In this document: positions 1 to 8,562 of the stretch, piece by piece
Numbering within the stretch: position 1 is the stretch's first letter
Layout: the number at the start of each line of letters is the position of its first letter
Assembly: GCA_947479455.1 (NCBI GenBank)
Contig: CANJZE010000004.1
Coordinates: 62,001-126,000 of the forward strand
Source of the DNA: Bacteroidota bacterium
Lineage (GTDB): Bacteria > Bacteroidota > Bacteroidia > Chitinophagales > LD1
Length of the DNA: 64,000 nt
Reading direction: 5' to 3'
Notes under the pieces: model-generated
Databases searched by the model: none
Seen by the model: only the letters and a program-made list of their open reading frames with translations
Told to the model about the DNA's origin: nothing
Program-made: the position numbers and the translations under genes

Positions 1-1181
1 TGACCTATTGGAGCAAATATGGAGCTACTCTCAAAAGCGACAAAAGTGAAAACTACTATGCTATTCGGTACCCGGCAAACACCACCGTACGAACGGCAGA
101 GCAGCTTTACAAAATGAACAAGGCAAAAAATTATACTGAATATTGGGATGCCATTCGTATTCATGCTATAACCCTTTTCAATATTGTATATGCCGATGAT
201 AAGGATAACATTTTTTACATCCACCACGGCATGATTGCAGAGCGTGATACACTGATTGATTGGAGTGGTTTAGTAGCAGGCAATACCTCGAAAACCCTTT
301 GGACTAAGCTGATTCCACTCGACAGCATGCCCAAAACAATTAATCCTTCTTGCGGCTATGTTTATAATACCAACAACACTCCTTTTCACGCCTCTTCTAC
401 CGAGTGTAACGAAAATGGATATTGCTACACTTCGCGCAAACTGATGGATGAACGCCCGGGAGATAACAATCGTGCGGAAAGATTTAAAGAATTGATTTCA
501 GTGAAGAATAAATTCAACTTGCAGGATCTGCACGATTTGAAATTTGACGTTACGCTTTCGCGCAATGGCACCGTTGCCAAATCATTGAAGCCGTTGTTTA
601 ATTTAGATGTAAAAAAATACCCCGACCTAAAAGAGCCGCTGGAAATTTTGAATTCTTGGAATCGTATTGCAGATATTCACGAATATGCACCCACGCTACT
701 CGGTTTATGTATACAAACCGTTTTCAAAAAGTATGATTATGATGATGCCAATTTTGTTTTAGGCTTTAATGTAAAGGAAGATGAGTGGGTAAGCACACTA
801 CGTGGTGCTTGCGATACACTAAAAGCATATTTCGGAAGTATAAAAGTAGAATGGGGAACAGTAAACCGTTTAATACGCGGTGATAAAGATTTACCTTTAC
901 GCGGTTTTCCGGATGTGTTAAGCCCGAGTTATCCTAAGCGAGTAAAAGGTCGAATGGCGTTTAAAGTAGAGCATGGCGATACTTATACCATGTTTGCCTC
1001 ATTCGGTAAAAACGGTGTAGAAAAAATATCGGCACTTCAACCGCTCGGCAATTCGCTGAATCCTAAAAGCAAACATTACACCGACCAAATGGAAATGTTT
1101 ACAAAACAAGAAATGCGTCCGTTGAGTTTAAAAAAGGAAGATGTTTTGAAACGGGCAGAGAGTGTTTATCACCCGCGGTAG
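1..1181 (+). CDS. Penicillin acylase family (Ntn) hydrolase, 5' truncated
   Basis: The frame is open from nt 3 to the TAG at 1179-1181, so the gene starts before the window and the ATG at 114 is internal. About 392 codons are visible. They show the family's beta-chain block 'NIVYADDKDNIFYIHHG' and the typical closing block 'LNPKSKHYTDQMEMF' (PF01804). Known members are exported, autoprocessed N-terminal-nucleophile amidases that cut penicillins, N-acyl-homoserine lactones or related amides. The signal peptide, the linker and the catalytic Ser lie outside, so substrate and activity cannot be judged. A palindromic hairpin follows 6 nt after the stop and may end its transcript. Confidence 0.82.
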   Translation, partial: TYWSKYGATLKSDKSENYYAIRYPANTTVRTAEQLYKMNKAKNYTEYWDAIRIHAITLFNIVYADDKDNIFYIHHGMIAERDTLIDWSGLVAGNTSKTLWTKLIPLDSMPKTINPSCGYVYNTNNTPFHASSTECNENGYCYTSRKLMDERPGDNNRAERFKELISVKNKFNLQDLHDLKFDVTLSRNGTVAKSLKPLFNLDVKKYPDLKEPLEILNSWNRIADIHEYAPTLLGLCIQTVFKKYDYDDANFVLGFNVKEDEWVSTLRGACDTLKAYFGSIKVEWGTVNRLIRGDKDLPLRGFPDVLSPSYPKRVKGRMAFKVEHGDTYTMFASFGKNGVEKISALQPLGNSLNPKSKHYTDQMEMFTKQEMRPLSLKKEDVLKRAESVYHPR

Positions 1182-1186
1182 AGAAA

Positions 1187-1236
1187 TGTCATCCTGAGCT
1201 TGTCGAAGGATGCGCTTCGACAGGCTCAGCGTGACA
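1187..1236. repeat. CTGAGCTTGTCGAAG palindromic repeat, full copy 1; possible terminator
   Basis: Two arms, 'TGTCATCCTGAGCTTGTCGA' and its near reverse complement ending 'GCTCAGCGTGACA', form a long hairpin. It lies between two convergent genes (stops at 1181 and 1242). On the plus strand it is followed by a T-rich tail (1237-1250), so it could end transcription of the upstream gene. Related copies lie near 11981, 28339, 38885 and 39563. Confidence 0.8.
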
Positions 1237-1241
1237 TACTT

Positions 1242-1976
1242 TTATTTTTTTCGGTAATCCGAAAAGAAACTGTTCCACTGAATCTGGAGCACTCCTAAAA
1301 TTCCTTCTTTAATAATGTTGCGGCTCATTTTTGAAACGCCTTCAACGCGCTCGGTAAAAACGATAGGCACTTCAACAATTTTGAAACCGAGTTTGCGTGC
1401 CGCAAATTTCATTTCAATTTGAAAAGCGTAACCCACGAAACGAATTTTATTTAAATCAATCGTTTCTAAAACATTTCGCTTGTAACAAATAAAACCGGCA
1501 GTAGGGTCTTGTATTTTTATACCTGTTACAAAATTTACATAGCGTGAAGCATTCTTCGATAAACGGATTCTGTCTTTCGGCCAGTTGATAAAACCACCCC
1601 CTTTTACATAACGCGAGCCAACTGCCAAATCAAAATTTCCATTCTTACACGCATCATGCAAACGAACTAAATCATCGGGGTTGTGACTGAAATCGCAATC
1701 CATTTCAAAAATAAATTCGTAGCTTTTTTCGAGTGCAAAGCGGAAACCTGCAATGTAAGCCGTTCCGAGTCCTTGCTTGCCGCTGCGTTCAATCAGAAAA
1801 AGTTTACCGGCAAATTCAGCTTGAAGTTGTTTTACTTTCTGTGCAGTTCCGTCAGGAGAACCATCATCAATAATCAGCAAATCAAAAACGTGCGGTAATG
1901 AGAAAACCTTACGCACCATTTTTTCAATGTTGCCCAGTTCGTTGTAAGTAGGAATAATAATGAGACTATCGCTCAA
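1242..1976 (-). CDS. Polyprenol-phosphate mannosyltransferase-like GT2 glycosyltransferase
   Basis: A 244-residue family 2 glycosyltransferase of the DPM1 type. It has the N-terminal 'IIIPTYNELGNIEKMV', the nucleotide-binding 'IIDDGSPDGT', 'KQGLGTAY', the metal-binding 'EMDCDFSHNP', 'DPTAGF' and the C-terminal 'EGVSKMS' of this subgroup. Such enzymes move mannose or glucose from a nucleotide sugar to polyprenyl phosphate at the inner face of the membrane, feeding glycan or lipoprotein glycosylation. There is no C-terminal membrane anchor, as in the short DPM1 form. The donor sugar cannot be read from sequence. It is convergent with the acylase gene and stands alone. Confidence 0.88.
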   Translation of the reverse strand: MSDSLIIIPTYNELGNIEKMVRKVFSLPHVFDLLIIDDGSPDGTAQKVKQLQAEFAGKLFLIERSGKQGLGTAYIAGFRFALEKSYEFIFEMDCDFSHNPDDLVRLHDACKNGNFDLAVGSRYVKGGGFINWPKDRIRLSKNASRYVNFVTGIKIQDPTAGFICYKRNVLETIDLNKIRFVGYAFQIEMKFAARKLGFKIVEVPIVFTERVEGVSKMSRNIIKEGILGVLQIQWNSFFSDYRKK

Positions 1977-2057
1977 AACACAGGTTTAGAAAATTAGAAA
2001 GAGCGACAAAAGTAATTTTAGAATTTACTTTAATGAAAGCGTTGTGAAATTTTAATA

Positions 2058-2285
2058 TCACAAATCCCACACCGTAGTTTTGCGGCTGCGTACGTAGTCT
2101 TTCATCTTCATCCAGAAGGCAAGAATCATATAGATAATAATGGGAGAACCAATAGTCATACAACTGGCGTAAATAAAAAACAGGCGAATGTTTTTAACGG
2201 GCATTTTCAATCGCTCGCCAATTCGCTCACAAACACCAAAGGCGTTTGACTCTACCAAAAATTTGAAGGAATCTACTTGCGGCAT
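2058..2285 (-). CDS. PspC domain membrane protein
   Basis: A 75-residue protein that is essentially one PspC domain. It contains 'FGVCERIGERLKMPVKNIRL' followed by a hydrophobic segment (about residues 35-58) and a short basic tail. PspC domains sit in the inner membrane and in other bacteria take part in envelope-stress (phage-shock) signalling. Single-domain copies are common in Bacteroidota and their role is unknown. It lies 33 nt downstream of the DUF2851 gene on the same strand and is probably cotranscribed with it. Confidence 0.8.
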   Translation of the reverse strand: MPQVDSFKFLVESNAFGVCERIGERLKMPVKNIRLFFIYASCMTIGSPIIIYMILAFWMKMKDYVRSRKTTVWDL

Positions 2286-2318
2286 GTTGAGCTATTTGTT
2301 TTCGAATGCATGAAAATA

Positions 2319-3590
2319 TCATTTCAAAATCTTACTTCCTATAGCACAATCCACACAGCGGAATTTATCGCAGTATTCATTCTTCAATTGCAGCAATGCT
2401 TGTGAATCGGAAGCTGAGGAAGGAACTTGATTAAGTTTCTTCCACCCTGTAATAATGGAATTACTTTCTGCTTCGCAGTTTTGCAACAAAGCAAAAGCCC
2501 GGTCGCAATACTCTTCGTTGTCTTTGTATTTGCCATAGGCAAACAGCACAGGAGCTACAGCATTAATGAGCAAAATATTTTTCATGGAAGTTCCCAAATG
2601 CGAATTCACTTTCTTCGATGGTTTGTCGAAGCGGTAATGATTTTGCCAATACTCAGATACATCCACATCAAAGACGTGATGAATTGCTTTAACATTTTTT
2701 GCTTCAAGAATTCTTGAAAACATTTTTGCATCGAAACACATTAAAGCAGATAATTGCGCTAAACGAATAGTTGGAAAATTGGAAGGGCGGAGACGAAGAA
2801 ACTTCCAAACGCTCTTCTCCAATGGCTGCAATTGGTGCAATCGTTTTAAATACAGAAACTCTTTTCTCAATAGTTTCGCATACTCATCATCAAAATTTTC
2901 TTCTAGCATTCCTGCTGTGCCGAAGACCATAGCTTCAATCTGCAGTGGTTCATGAATATGCTTTGCCCAAACATTTACGCGAAGATTTTTTGCCAGCAAT
3001 TGAAATGGTTCTTTGTTGATGCCTGCTCCGAGATAGCGCGCTATCATTTGAAACATCACTTGCTCCCAATCATTTCCGCTTTCATTGAGCAATTCGTTTA
3101 TCTGTTCAACTTTCGCTTCTAATCTTTCAATCAATAAACACTCAAGAAAATTGCTCACGGTAAATTCATCGGCTTCGTGAAAGAACTTTGCGCAGGGAAT
3201 CCATGTTTTTCTTTTCTCCAATTCTTCATACCGATAAAGCACCGAAGGATGAATGCGATCTTTTAACTCGAGTGTAGGAATTTCTTCTCCGTTGCTTCTC
3301 AACGCAATTCGTTCTTTGGCTTCATAAACAACATGGAGAATTACATTGTTATAAGCTGCATCTTTTTCGTGCTTATGCAAAAACCAATCACCTGAGTTAA
3401 TGTGAATTTCAACATTGCCCGCCCAGATTGTTTTCACTATTCTGATTTTTGCATTCTGAAAATCGGCACCTGCATGTGTGTTGTGTGCACCACCTTGAAT
3501 TATTTCAATTCGCTCACCGGTAGTTGTAACCAAATCATTCGTATCGAACAAACGAAACTTCCAGATAAAGTGAAGCAGCTTTTCGTTCAT
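2319..3590 (-). CDS. DUF2851 family protein
   Basis: About 423 residues, matching DUF2851, a family almost confined to Bacteroidota: 'EKLLHFIWKFRLFD', 'GGAHNTHAGADFQNAKIRI' and 'GNVEIHINSGDW' are its N-terminal blocks, and a Cys pair ends the protein ('FRCVDCAIG'). I choose the ATG at 3590 because family members begin 'MNEKLLHFIW' and because it gives a 4-nt ATGA overlap with the upstream stop. An in-frame ATG at 3602 is also possible. The function is unknown. The acidic and histidine residues near the N-terminus resemble nuclease-like folds, but I cannot demonstrate that. Confidence 0.8.
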   Translation of the reverse strand: MNEKLLHFIWKFRLFDTNDLVTTTGERIEIIQGGAHNTHAGADFQNAKIRIVKTIWAGNVEIHINSGDWFLHKHEKDAAYNNVILHVVYEAKERIALRSNGEEIPTLELKDRIHPSVLYRYEELEKRKTWIPCAKFFHEADEFTVSNFLECLLIERLEAKVEQINELLNESGNDWEQVMFQMIARYLGAGINKEPFQLLAKNLRVNVWAKHIHEPLQIEAMVFGTAGMLEENFDDEYAKLLRKEFLYLKRLHQLQPLEKSVWKFLRLRPSNFPTIRLAQLSALMCFDAKMFSRILEAKNVKAIHHVFDVDVSEYWQNHYRFDKPSKKVNSHLGTSMKNILLINAVAPVLFAYGKYKDNEEYCDRAFALLQNCEAESNSIITGWKKLNQVPSSASDSQALLQLKNEYCDKFRCVDCAIGSKILK

Positions 3591-4051
3591 AGTATATTCC
3601 ACATAGCTTTAGAAAAGGATTGCTTTTCGTTCACTGTAATCTTTCCCGAACCTGTGAGATTCTGAAAATTGATTTCACCTTTCACGTTTACTTCTACTTT
3701 AGCATGTACAAGCGAATCAGAAAATATTCTTTCCCAATCATCAGTAGTAAAACGCACGCTTACCGGAAATGAAGTTTCCTTGCGGCCCGGAATTCCCTGA
3801 TTGATTTCAATGCTCAACACTCCTGCCTTTACACTGTTGATGTAAAAATCTTCGTCAATGGATTTGATGGTTGCAGAAAGTAAATTCGGATTTTGAAAAT
3901 GAATAACCGATTGCAATTCATAACCCGTTGTAGAAATCTTGACGAGTTTAAACTCGCTTTGCGATGAAAGCACTACATCTTTTCTATTGAGCAAAATTAC
4001 CGCAACAGCCAATACAAGAGAAATGAATAATCCGATTCGCTTATGGTTCAT
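3587..4051 (-). CDS. LEA type 2-like single-pass membrane protein
   Basis: About 154 residues. A membrane anchor ('IGLFISLVLAVAVILL') is followed by a beta-rich domain: 'ISTTGYELQSVIHFQNPNLL', 'IKSIDEDFYINSVKAG', 'ETSFPVSVRFT'. The pattern 'QNPN' followed by 'D.Y..' is the look of the LEA type 2 / WHy domain, an immunoglobulin-like fold in water-stress proteins. The start at 4051 ('MNHKRIG') puts the anchor near the N-terminus; an ATG at 4078 would add nine polar residues. It overlaps DUF2851 by 4 nt and diverges from the kinase gene at 4154. The function is not known. Confidence 0.6.
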   Translation of the reverse strand: MNHKRIGLFISLVLAVAVILLNRKDVVLSSQSEFKLVKISTTGYELQSVIHFQNPNLLSATIKSIDEDFYINSVKAGVLSIEINQGIPGRKETSFPVSVRFTTDDWERIFSDSLVHAKVEVNVKGEINFQNLTGSGKITVNEKQSFSKAMWNIL

Positions 4052-4153
4052 GTAAGTAAAAGTATTTTTGTTTTTCACATCGCGCTTCTAATTATTCACA
4101 CGGGTCTGCTTCGCATTTCAATTCGTTTATTTTCACTCATAAATATTTCTGCA

Positions 4154-4717
4154 TTGAAACTTATAGGCATTACAGGCACATTAGGCGCGGGCAAAGGAAC
4201 AATTGTTGATTATCTCACAAAGCATCATGGCTTTCAGCATTTTTCGGTGCGTGGTTATTTGAGCAAAATCATAAAAGCTAAAGGCGAAGAAATAAATCGT
4301 GACTCGTTAGTGGCCACGGCCAATGAACTGCGTGCACAAAACACTCCCAGTTTTATTGCCGAAGAACTTTATCGCGAAGCAAAAGAAAGCGGTAAGGACT
4401 GTATTATAGAAAGTATTCGCACGGTGGGCGAGGTGAATGCATTACACGCAAAAGGCAATTTCAATTTGTTTGCGGTAGATGCCGACCAACATTTGCGCTA
4501 TGAAAGAATTGTTGAGCGCGCATCGGAAACCGACAAAATAAATTTTGAAACTTTTGTAGAAAATGAAAATCGCGAAATGAATTCCACCGACCCGAACAAG
4601 CAAAATCTTTCGGCTTGCATGTTACTCGCTGATTTCAGATTTACGAATAACGGCAGCTTCGAAAATTTGTATGCCGAAATTGATTCAGCACTTAAACACA
4701 TTACAACTAAAATTTAA
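4154..4717 (+). CDS. P-loop nucleotide (dNMP/dephospho-CoA type) kinase
   Basis: A 187-residue AAA/NMP-kinase-like protein. A Walker A 'GITGTLGAGKGT' lies at the extreme N-terminus and is followed by 'FSVRGYL', 'IIESIRTVGEV' and a lid-like 'RYERIVERASETDK'. The frame is open upstream, but no ATG gives a sensible start. The TTG at 4154 yields 'MKLIGITGTLG', exactly the usual position of the P-loop, so I choose it. The dCMP deaminase gene follows after 6 nt, which suggests a shared role in pyrimidine deoxynucleotide supply. Phosphate acceptor unknown; dephospho-CoA-kinase-like proteins are the nearest alternative. Confidence 0.7.
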   Translation: MKLIGITGTLGAGKGTIVDYLTKHHGFQHFSVRGYLSKIIKAKGEEINRDSLVATANELRAQNTPSFIAEELYREAKESGKDCIIESIRTVGEVNALHAKGNFNLFAVDADQHLRYERIVERASETDKINFETFVENENREMNSTDPNKQNLSACMLLADFRFTNNGSFENLYAEIDSALKHITTKI

Positions 4718-4723
4718 AAGACC

Positions 4724-5230
4724 ATGAGCCATACTAACGAAGAACACTACGTGCGCCCAAGTTGGGATGAATATTTTATGGAAGTGATGGATGCCATCAG
4801 TAAGCGCGCTACCTGCGGCAGAGGACGCAGCGGTTGCGTAATTTCTCGCGAAAATCAATTGCTCGTTACGGGATATGTTGGTTCGCCTGTTGGTTTACCG
4901 CATTGCGATGAAGTAGGGCATCAAATGAAAAAGGTAATTCATGAAGATGGCAGTGTTACTGAACATTGTGTGCGCACGGTTCATGCGGAGCAAAATGCTA
5001 TTTGCCAGGCAGCAAAAAACGGAGTTGCCTTAGATGGTGCTACGCTTTATTGCCGTATGACGCCATGCCGAGTGTGCGCTATGCTTATAATTAACTGTGG
5101 TATTAAACGCGTGGTATGTCAGCGTAAATATCATGCAGGCACCGAAAGTGAGGATATGTTTAAAACAGCGGGAGTTAAACTCGAGTTCTTTCACGAAGAA
5201 GTTCAACAATATGAAAAAGGAAAAAGCTAA
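4724..5230 (+). CDS. dCMP deaminase family protein (ComEB-like)
   Basis: A 168-residue cytidine/deoxycytidylate deaminase fold. The zinc site is complete: His87 and catalytic Glu89 in 'VHAEQNAICQ', and Cys115/Cys118 in 'TPCRVCAMLIINCGI'. 'GCVISRENQLLVTGY' and 'GLPHCDEVGH' are hallmarks of dCMP deaminases, which convert dCMP to dUMP for dTMP synthesis. The N-terminus 'RPSWDEYFMEVMDAISKRAT' fits the family. It forms a two-gene operon with the kinase just upstream. Regulation by dCTP/dTTP is usual in the family but cannot be checked here. Confidence 0.9.
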   Translation: MSHTNEEHYVRPSWDEYFMEVMDAISKRATCGRGRSGCVISRENQLLVTGYVGSPVGLPHCDEVGHQMKKVIHEDGSVTEHCVRTVHAEQNAICQAAKNGVALDGATLYCRMTPCRVCAMLIINCGIKRVVCQRKYHAGTESEDMFKTAGVKLEFFHEEVQQYEKGKS

Positions 5231-5244
5231 ATCCTTCTCTCCTC

Positions 5245-5712
5245 TTAAATTCTCTCCATTTCAATTTTGGTAGTTGTAGTATCTAATGCAGGGTCAACGC
5301 CATCATAAAATTTAATGTGGTTGGCATCGCTGTTTAACTCATAATGTTTTTGCGTGGTCTTCTTTATATCAAAAGAGCCGTCAAAATATTTATCGAAGTG
5401 AAGTTGAACTTTGTTGTACTCGTCCAGTTCCCAAGTACCGCCCACTACATAACTAAAGGTGTCGTTGGTTAAGTAGTAAGCAAACACAATATCATCGCGT
5501 TGAAAATCTACTTTGTAAGCACAACAATTATTTCCGTTGGTGTAATTCGGAAAGCCGGACAAGAAATTGGTTCTTGAAGTGCCTATATAAACCTGATTGA
5601 ATCGCCACAAACCATTCACCAAATTATCTTCCTGGATTTTTTTGCAAGAACCAAAACCAAGTGCAATCAGCAAGAACAGTACAGTGCGCAAAAAATATTT
5701 TTTCATATTCAT
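5245..5712 (-). CDS. Lipocalin-like putative lipoprotein
   Basis: A 155-residue protein with a lipoprotein signal: 'KKYFLRTVLFLLIALGFGSC', with the acylated Cys at residue 23. The mature part ('GLWRFNQVYIG', 'GGTWELDEYNKVQLHFD', 'SDANHIKFYDG') has the alternating pattern of the small lipocalin-like beta-barrels common among Bacteroidota lipoproteins. I do not recognise a specific family. It converges with dCMP deaminase with 14 nt between stops. Probably sorted to the outer membrane or periplasm; no ligand can be inferred. Confidence 0.6.
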   Translation of the reverse strand: MNMKKYFLRTVLFLLIALGFGSCKKIQEDNLVNGLWRFNQVYIGTSRTNFLSGFPNYTNGNNCCAYKVDFQRDDIVFAYYLTNDTFSYVVGGTWELDEYNKVQLHFDKYFDGSFDIKKTTQKHYELNSDANHIKFYDGVDPALDTTTTKIEMERI

Positions 5713-5895
5713 AAATCTATTTTGCGGCTAAGTTACAAAACAAGATTTAGAGGTTTGTGAAAAAACGTTGGTTTCTAATACGTATAAAATATAACCCAGT
5801 GTGATTGACCGGCTTTGCGAATTATCCAAAAAGATTTTCTCATTTTATTATTCCTCATTTTTTATTCTTTTCACGGTCACAAAAATATACTACAC

Positions 5896-6504
5896 ATGAA
5901 AAAACATTTTTTAGTTATAGCAGTAATTAGTTGCGCACTAAATATTCAAGCGCAAGATGCGGGTAAACTTTTCGGAAGCCCAACCGTAATTTGGTATGGA
6001 ATTGATTTTACAAAAGCCAAGGTGTTAGGCTTTGGCGATGAGTCACCACACAAAATTCGCGATGAATATTTTAAGGCATGGAACGATGTAACCATTGATA
6101 TTGATTTAGCTAAAGTGTTTCAAAAAGATGCTGCTTATAAAGATCCAAATGGAATCAGCAAAATGAATTTGGCTCGTGAAACTAGTGATATAAACACAGG
6201 TGAAGAAGTAGAATTAACACCTGAGGTGATTGCCGATATGGTGAAGCAAACTCCGGCAGGTCAAAAGAAGGTTGGACTTGCGCTTTTATTTATTGCACAG
6301 TGTTTCAATAAAACAACAAGTGTAGCAACCGTTCAAGTAGTATTTTTTGATGTAGCTACGCGCAAAGTTATCTGGCTGAAGAAAATGACAGGTAAAGCAA
6401 GCGGTGGTAATGGCAAATCTGCTTTTACAACTGCCCTGAAAGATATTTTTCAACAAATAGAAAAGAAGGAGTACAAAGCTTGGAAGAAGGAAGCGAACTA
6501 TTAA
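5896..6504 (+). CDS. Secreted protein of unknown function
   Basis: A 202-residue protein beginning with a clear signal peptide ('MKKHFLVIAVISCALNIQAQ', cut after AQ). The frame is open further upstream to a TTG at 5815, but the ATG at 5896 places the signal peptide at the N-terminus and is preferred. The mature protein is lysine-rich and mixed alpha/beta ('SPTVIWYGIDFTKAKVLGFG', 'VATVQVVFFDVATRKVIWLK'). The second block resembles the 'V.F.D..T..V.....' strands of small periplasmic proteins. No family is recognised. A strong hairpin terminator follows 44 nt after the stop. Confidence 0.6.
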   Translation: MKKHFLVIAVISCALNIQAQDAGKLFGSPTVIWYGIDFTKAKVLGFGDESPHKIRDEYFKAWNDVTIDIDLAKVFQKDAAYKDPNGISKMNLARETSDINTGEEVELTPEVIADMVKQTPAGQKKVGLALLFIAQCFNKTTSVATVQVVFFDVATRKVIWLKKMTGKASGGNGKSAFTTALKDIFQQIEKKEYKAWKKEANY

Positions 6505-6547
6505 AATAGTAAATGAGTAAATTGGGAACAGCCAATTACGCATAGAA

Positions 6548-6597
6548 TGCAAAATGCCACCCTAATTAAGGGGTGGCATTTTGCATTTATATTTTTT
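6548..6597 (+). terminator. Rho-independent terminator
   Basis: Perfect 15-bp arms ('TGCAAAATGCCACCC' and its complement) around an 8-nt loop, then a T-rich tail (6586-6597). It is positioned to end the secreted-protein gene at 5896-6504. The A-rich upstream arm means it could also act on the minus strand. Confidence 0.85.
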
Positions 6598-6614
6598 GTA
6601 CTGTCTGTTATCAC

Positions 6615-6640
6615 CCTATGAAGCATTCGGGATGAAACAT
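6615..6640. repeat. Solo copy of the GAAGCAT-CGGGATGAAACA repeat
   Basis: 'GAAGCATTCGGGATGAAACA' nearly matches the inverted ends of the 35.4-35.8 kb element ('GAAGCATCGGGATGAAACA' on the minus strand there) and the 'GGCGGGATGAAACA' block inside the ketosynthase gene at 48342-48355. It sits between the terminator at 6548 and the stop of the beta-helix gene. Confidence 0.55.
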
Positions 6641-6659
6641 AAAATCTTTTGTCTATAGT

Positions 6660-7853
6660 CTATCTAATGATTTCCACTTTCTCTACACTAATTCCGTTGG
6701 CAGAAATAATCATGTCGGGGTTGCTTTGAGAAGGTAACTGGTTATTCATATCCTTATAAGTGTTACCCACGATAGTATAGCTTCCGGAGTTTAAATCATA
6801 AAAGATGTTGTTCATCATGTTTACGTTTCTCCCTACAGAAGTATTGCTATAGTAAGCTTGTCTGTTGGCTACATCGCCATTCATCATCAGTTTCACGCGG
6901 TTGTAATTCAACACGTGGTTATCTGATGTGCCACTCAACAATATGCCGGTTGCTTTTTTCTGTCCACCTACAGTAATCGAATTGAAAGTGATTTGTCCTA
7001 AACCCGAAGCTTGTGCCGAGCAGTTGTTTACTACCACACCCGCCTCGCCATGTACAGCGTTTACAATGTTATTGCTCACTACCATTTGATTCGAAACATC
7101 ACTCAAAGAAATAGCTTTGAATTTATCGCAAACCGAAAGCGAAGTGAACACATTATTCGTGAGCTGCGGTGCATCTTCATTACTAAGTGCAACGGCTGCT
7201 TCATATTGGTTAAAGAACAAAGTTCCGTTAATGGAAGTCTTGGTATCCAATTCGTTTGCACTTCTGCCACCTTTGCATATACCTATGCTACCGTTGTTTA
7301 CTTCACAATCCAGAAAAGTAATGTTGGTTTTAGGTGAGTTAGAAGTGAAGAAGACAGCAGCGTCAGCACTTCCTGTTCTCGCGGTCTCAACTCCTTCGAA
7401 CACCACTCCATTGAAATTGATGTGCGATGATTTGCCATCTATACGCATACAATTACCGTAAGTTCCGTTGCCGTGGTCTATAGTCAGGTTTTCGAACGAT
7501 ACATACGATGTACCATTACGTACCACCGTGGCATCGGTAGCAGCATACGTTAATACCACATCGGTATTCGTACCGCTCTTTGATTCAAAGAGAACTGTGT
7601 TTAGTGCAGAGGCTCCCAACACAGATGAGAAATTTATTTTCTCTTTATAGGTGCCGTTTTCAATACTGAAAACTACAGGACCTGTAACACCACCGCAGGT
7701 GATAGCTTCAACAGCTTGACTGATGGTTGTAAAATCGGAACTCTCGCTGGCACCGATGGTAAAGTTTCCGGACAACTGCGGACAGTTGCTTGCAAAAGTT
7801 GCAAGTGACAACGCAGCTAATCCTGCTGTGAATACTGTTTTGACTTTTTTCAT
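6660..7853 (-). CDS. Secreted right-handed parallel beta-helix protein
   Basis: 397 residues starting at ATG 7853 with a signal peptide ('KKVKTVFTAGLAALSLATFA'). An ATG at 7880 would put eight polar residues in front. The start of the mature protein has the sequence typical of Bacteroidota beta-helix proteins: 'FTTISQAVEAITCGGVTGPV', 'VVFSIENGTYKEKI'. Asn-rich coils follow ('SFENLTIDHGNGTYGN', 'TNNVFTSLSVCDKF', 'VVSNNIVNAVHGEAG'). No catalytic carbohydrate-lyase residues are evident and there is no T9SS sorting domain. It is probably a surface or matrix protein. Its upstream region shares an 18-bp motif with the gene at 41894-42742. Confidence 0.7.
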   Translation of the reverse strand: MKKVKTVFTAGLAALSLATFASNCPQLSGNFTIGASESSDFTTISQAVEAITCGGVTGPVVFSIENGTYKEKINFSSVLGASALNTVLFESKSGTNTDVVLTYAATDATVVRNGTSYVSFENLTIDHGNGTYGNCMRIDGKSSHINFNGVVFEGVETARTGSADAAVFFTSNSPKTNITFLDCEVNNGSIGICKGGRSANELDTKTSINGTLFFNQYEAAVALSNEDAPQLTNNVFTSLSVCDKFKAISLSDVSNQMVVSNNIVNAVHGEAGVVVNNCSAQASGLGQITFNSITVGGQKKATGILLSGTSDNHVLNYNRVKLMMNGDVANRQAYYSNTSVGRNVNMMNNIFYDLNSGSYTIVGNTYKDMNNQLPSQSNPDMIISANGISVEKVEIIR

Positions 7854-7894
7854 ACTTCTATTTTTGTTTGTTTTAGACAATGAGTTTAGGTTTG

Positions 7895-7912
7895 TTACGA
7901 GTCTTTACTTGT
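7895..7912 (-). promoter_or_regulatory. Candidate operator TTACRARYYTTTACTTGT, copy A
   Basis: 'TTACGAGTCTTTACTTGT' (plus strand) lies 42-59 nt upstream of the beta-helix gene start. It matches 17 of 18 positions of the copy at 42871-42888, in the same orientation relative to its gene. It overlaps where a promoter should be. Inferred only from similarity. Confidence 0.4.
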
Positions 7913-8041
7913 GGTGTTCTGTATTTTGCTCCCTATCTTACAAGGCGAAATTTGTATTGTCAATGAAAAAATAATTTGTGTTTTTTCTTCTTTTTGGCAA
8001 ATTGTTGAGCGCACCACTAAGCATCAACAAAAGCAAAACAA

Positions 8042-8069
8042 TTGTTCCTCAATTATTCTTTTACTTTTG
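8042..8069 (+). promoter_or_regulatory. Bacteroidota-type promoter for the DUF2061 gene
   Basis: TTG (8042-8044), a 17-nt spacer and TACTTTTG (8062-8069) match the phylum's -33 TTG / -7 TAnnTTTG consensus exactly. The start codon is 31 nt after the -7 box. Confidence 0.6.
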
Positions 8070-8100
8070 TTGTCTACTAAATAGATAGACTAATATATTT

Positions 8101-8562
8101 ATGACAGACAAACATCAGAGAAGCATACTAAAAGGTGCAACCTGGCGAGTTATCGGTACGCTGGATACTATTTTTCTTTCCCTGGTATTCACAGGAAAAA
8201 TAGGAAAGGCTTTAAAGATTGGAGTAATTGAATTGTTTACCAAAATTCTTCTTTTCTATCTACACGAAAGAATCTGGATGCGACTTGCGTTCGGAACAGA
8301 AGAAAAAACCGTTAACGGTGTATTAGTAAAAGTAGAGAAACACTATCGCAGTTTGGTAAAAGGAATTAGTTGGAGAATAGTAGGCTCGCTTGATACTTTT
8401 TGGATTGCACTTTTTGTAAATCGGGGAAGTGAACATGCCGTACAAACTGCATTTTACATTGCGGCTACAGAAGTACTAACTAAGGTGCTATTGTTTTGGC
8501 TACATGAGCGTGCATGGCTTAATGTGAAATGGGGGAAGGAAGTAACTGAAACAAAATCTTAA
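8101..8562 (+). CDS. Tandem DUF2061 membrane protein
   Basis: 153 residues made of two copies of DUF2061 (about residues 7-61 and 82-140). Each has a basic start, 'KGATWRVIGTLDT' or 'KGISWRIVGSLDT', then two membrane helices and a closing 'FYLHERIW' or 'FWLHERAW'. The family is of unknown function and is often found near sulfate-assimilation genes in Bacteroidota, none of which are seen here. The promoter upstream is good. The stop overlaps the stop of folC by 4 nt (convergent). Confidence 0.8.
   Translation: MTDKHQRSILKGATWRVIGTLDTIFLSLVFTGKIGKALKIGVIELFTKILLFYLHERIWMRLAFGTEEKTVNGVLVKVEKHYRSLVKGISWRIVGSLDTFWIALFVNRGSEHAVQTAFYIAATEVLTKVLLFWLHERAWLNVKWGKEVTETKS

Noticed and set aside
8041-8100. 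ATAGATAGAC/ATATATTT before the DUF2061 gene as a riboswitch
   Set aside because: Too short and no stem; it is explained by the promoter and a 25-nt leader.
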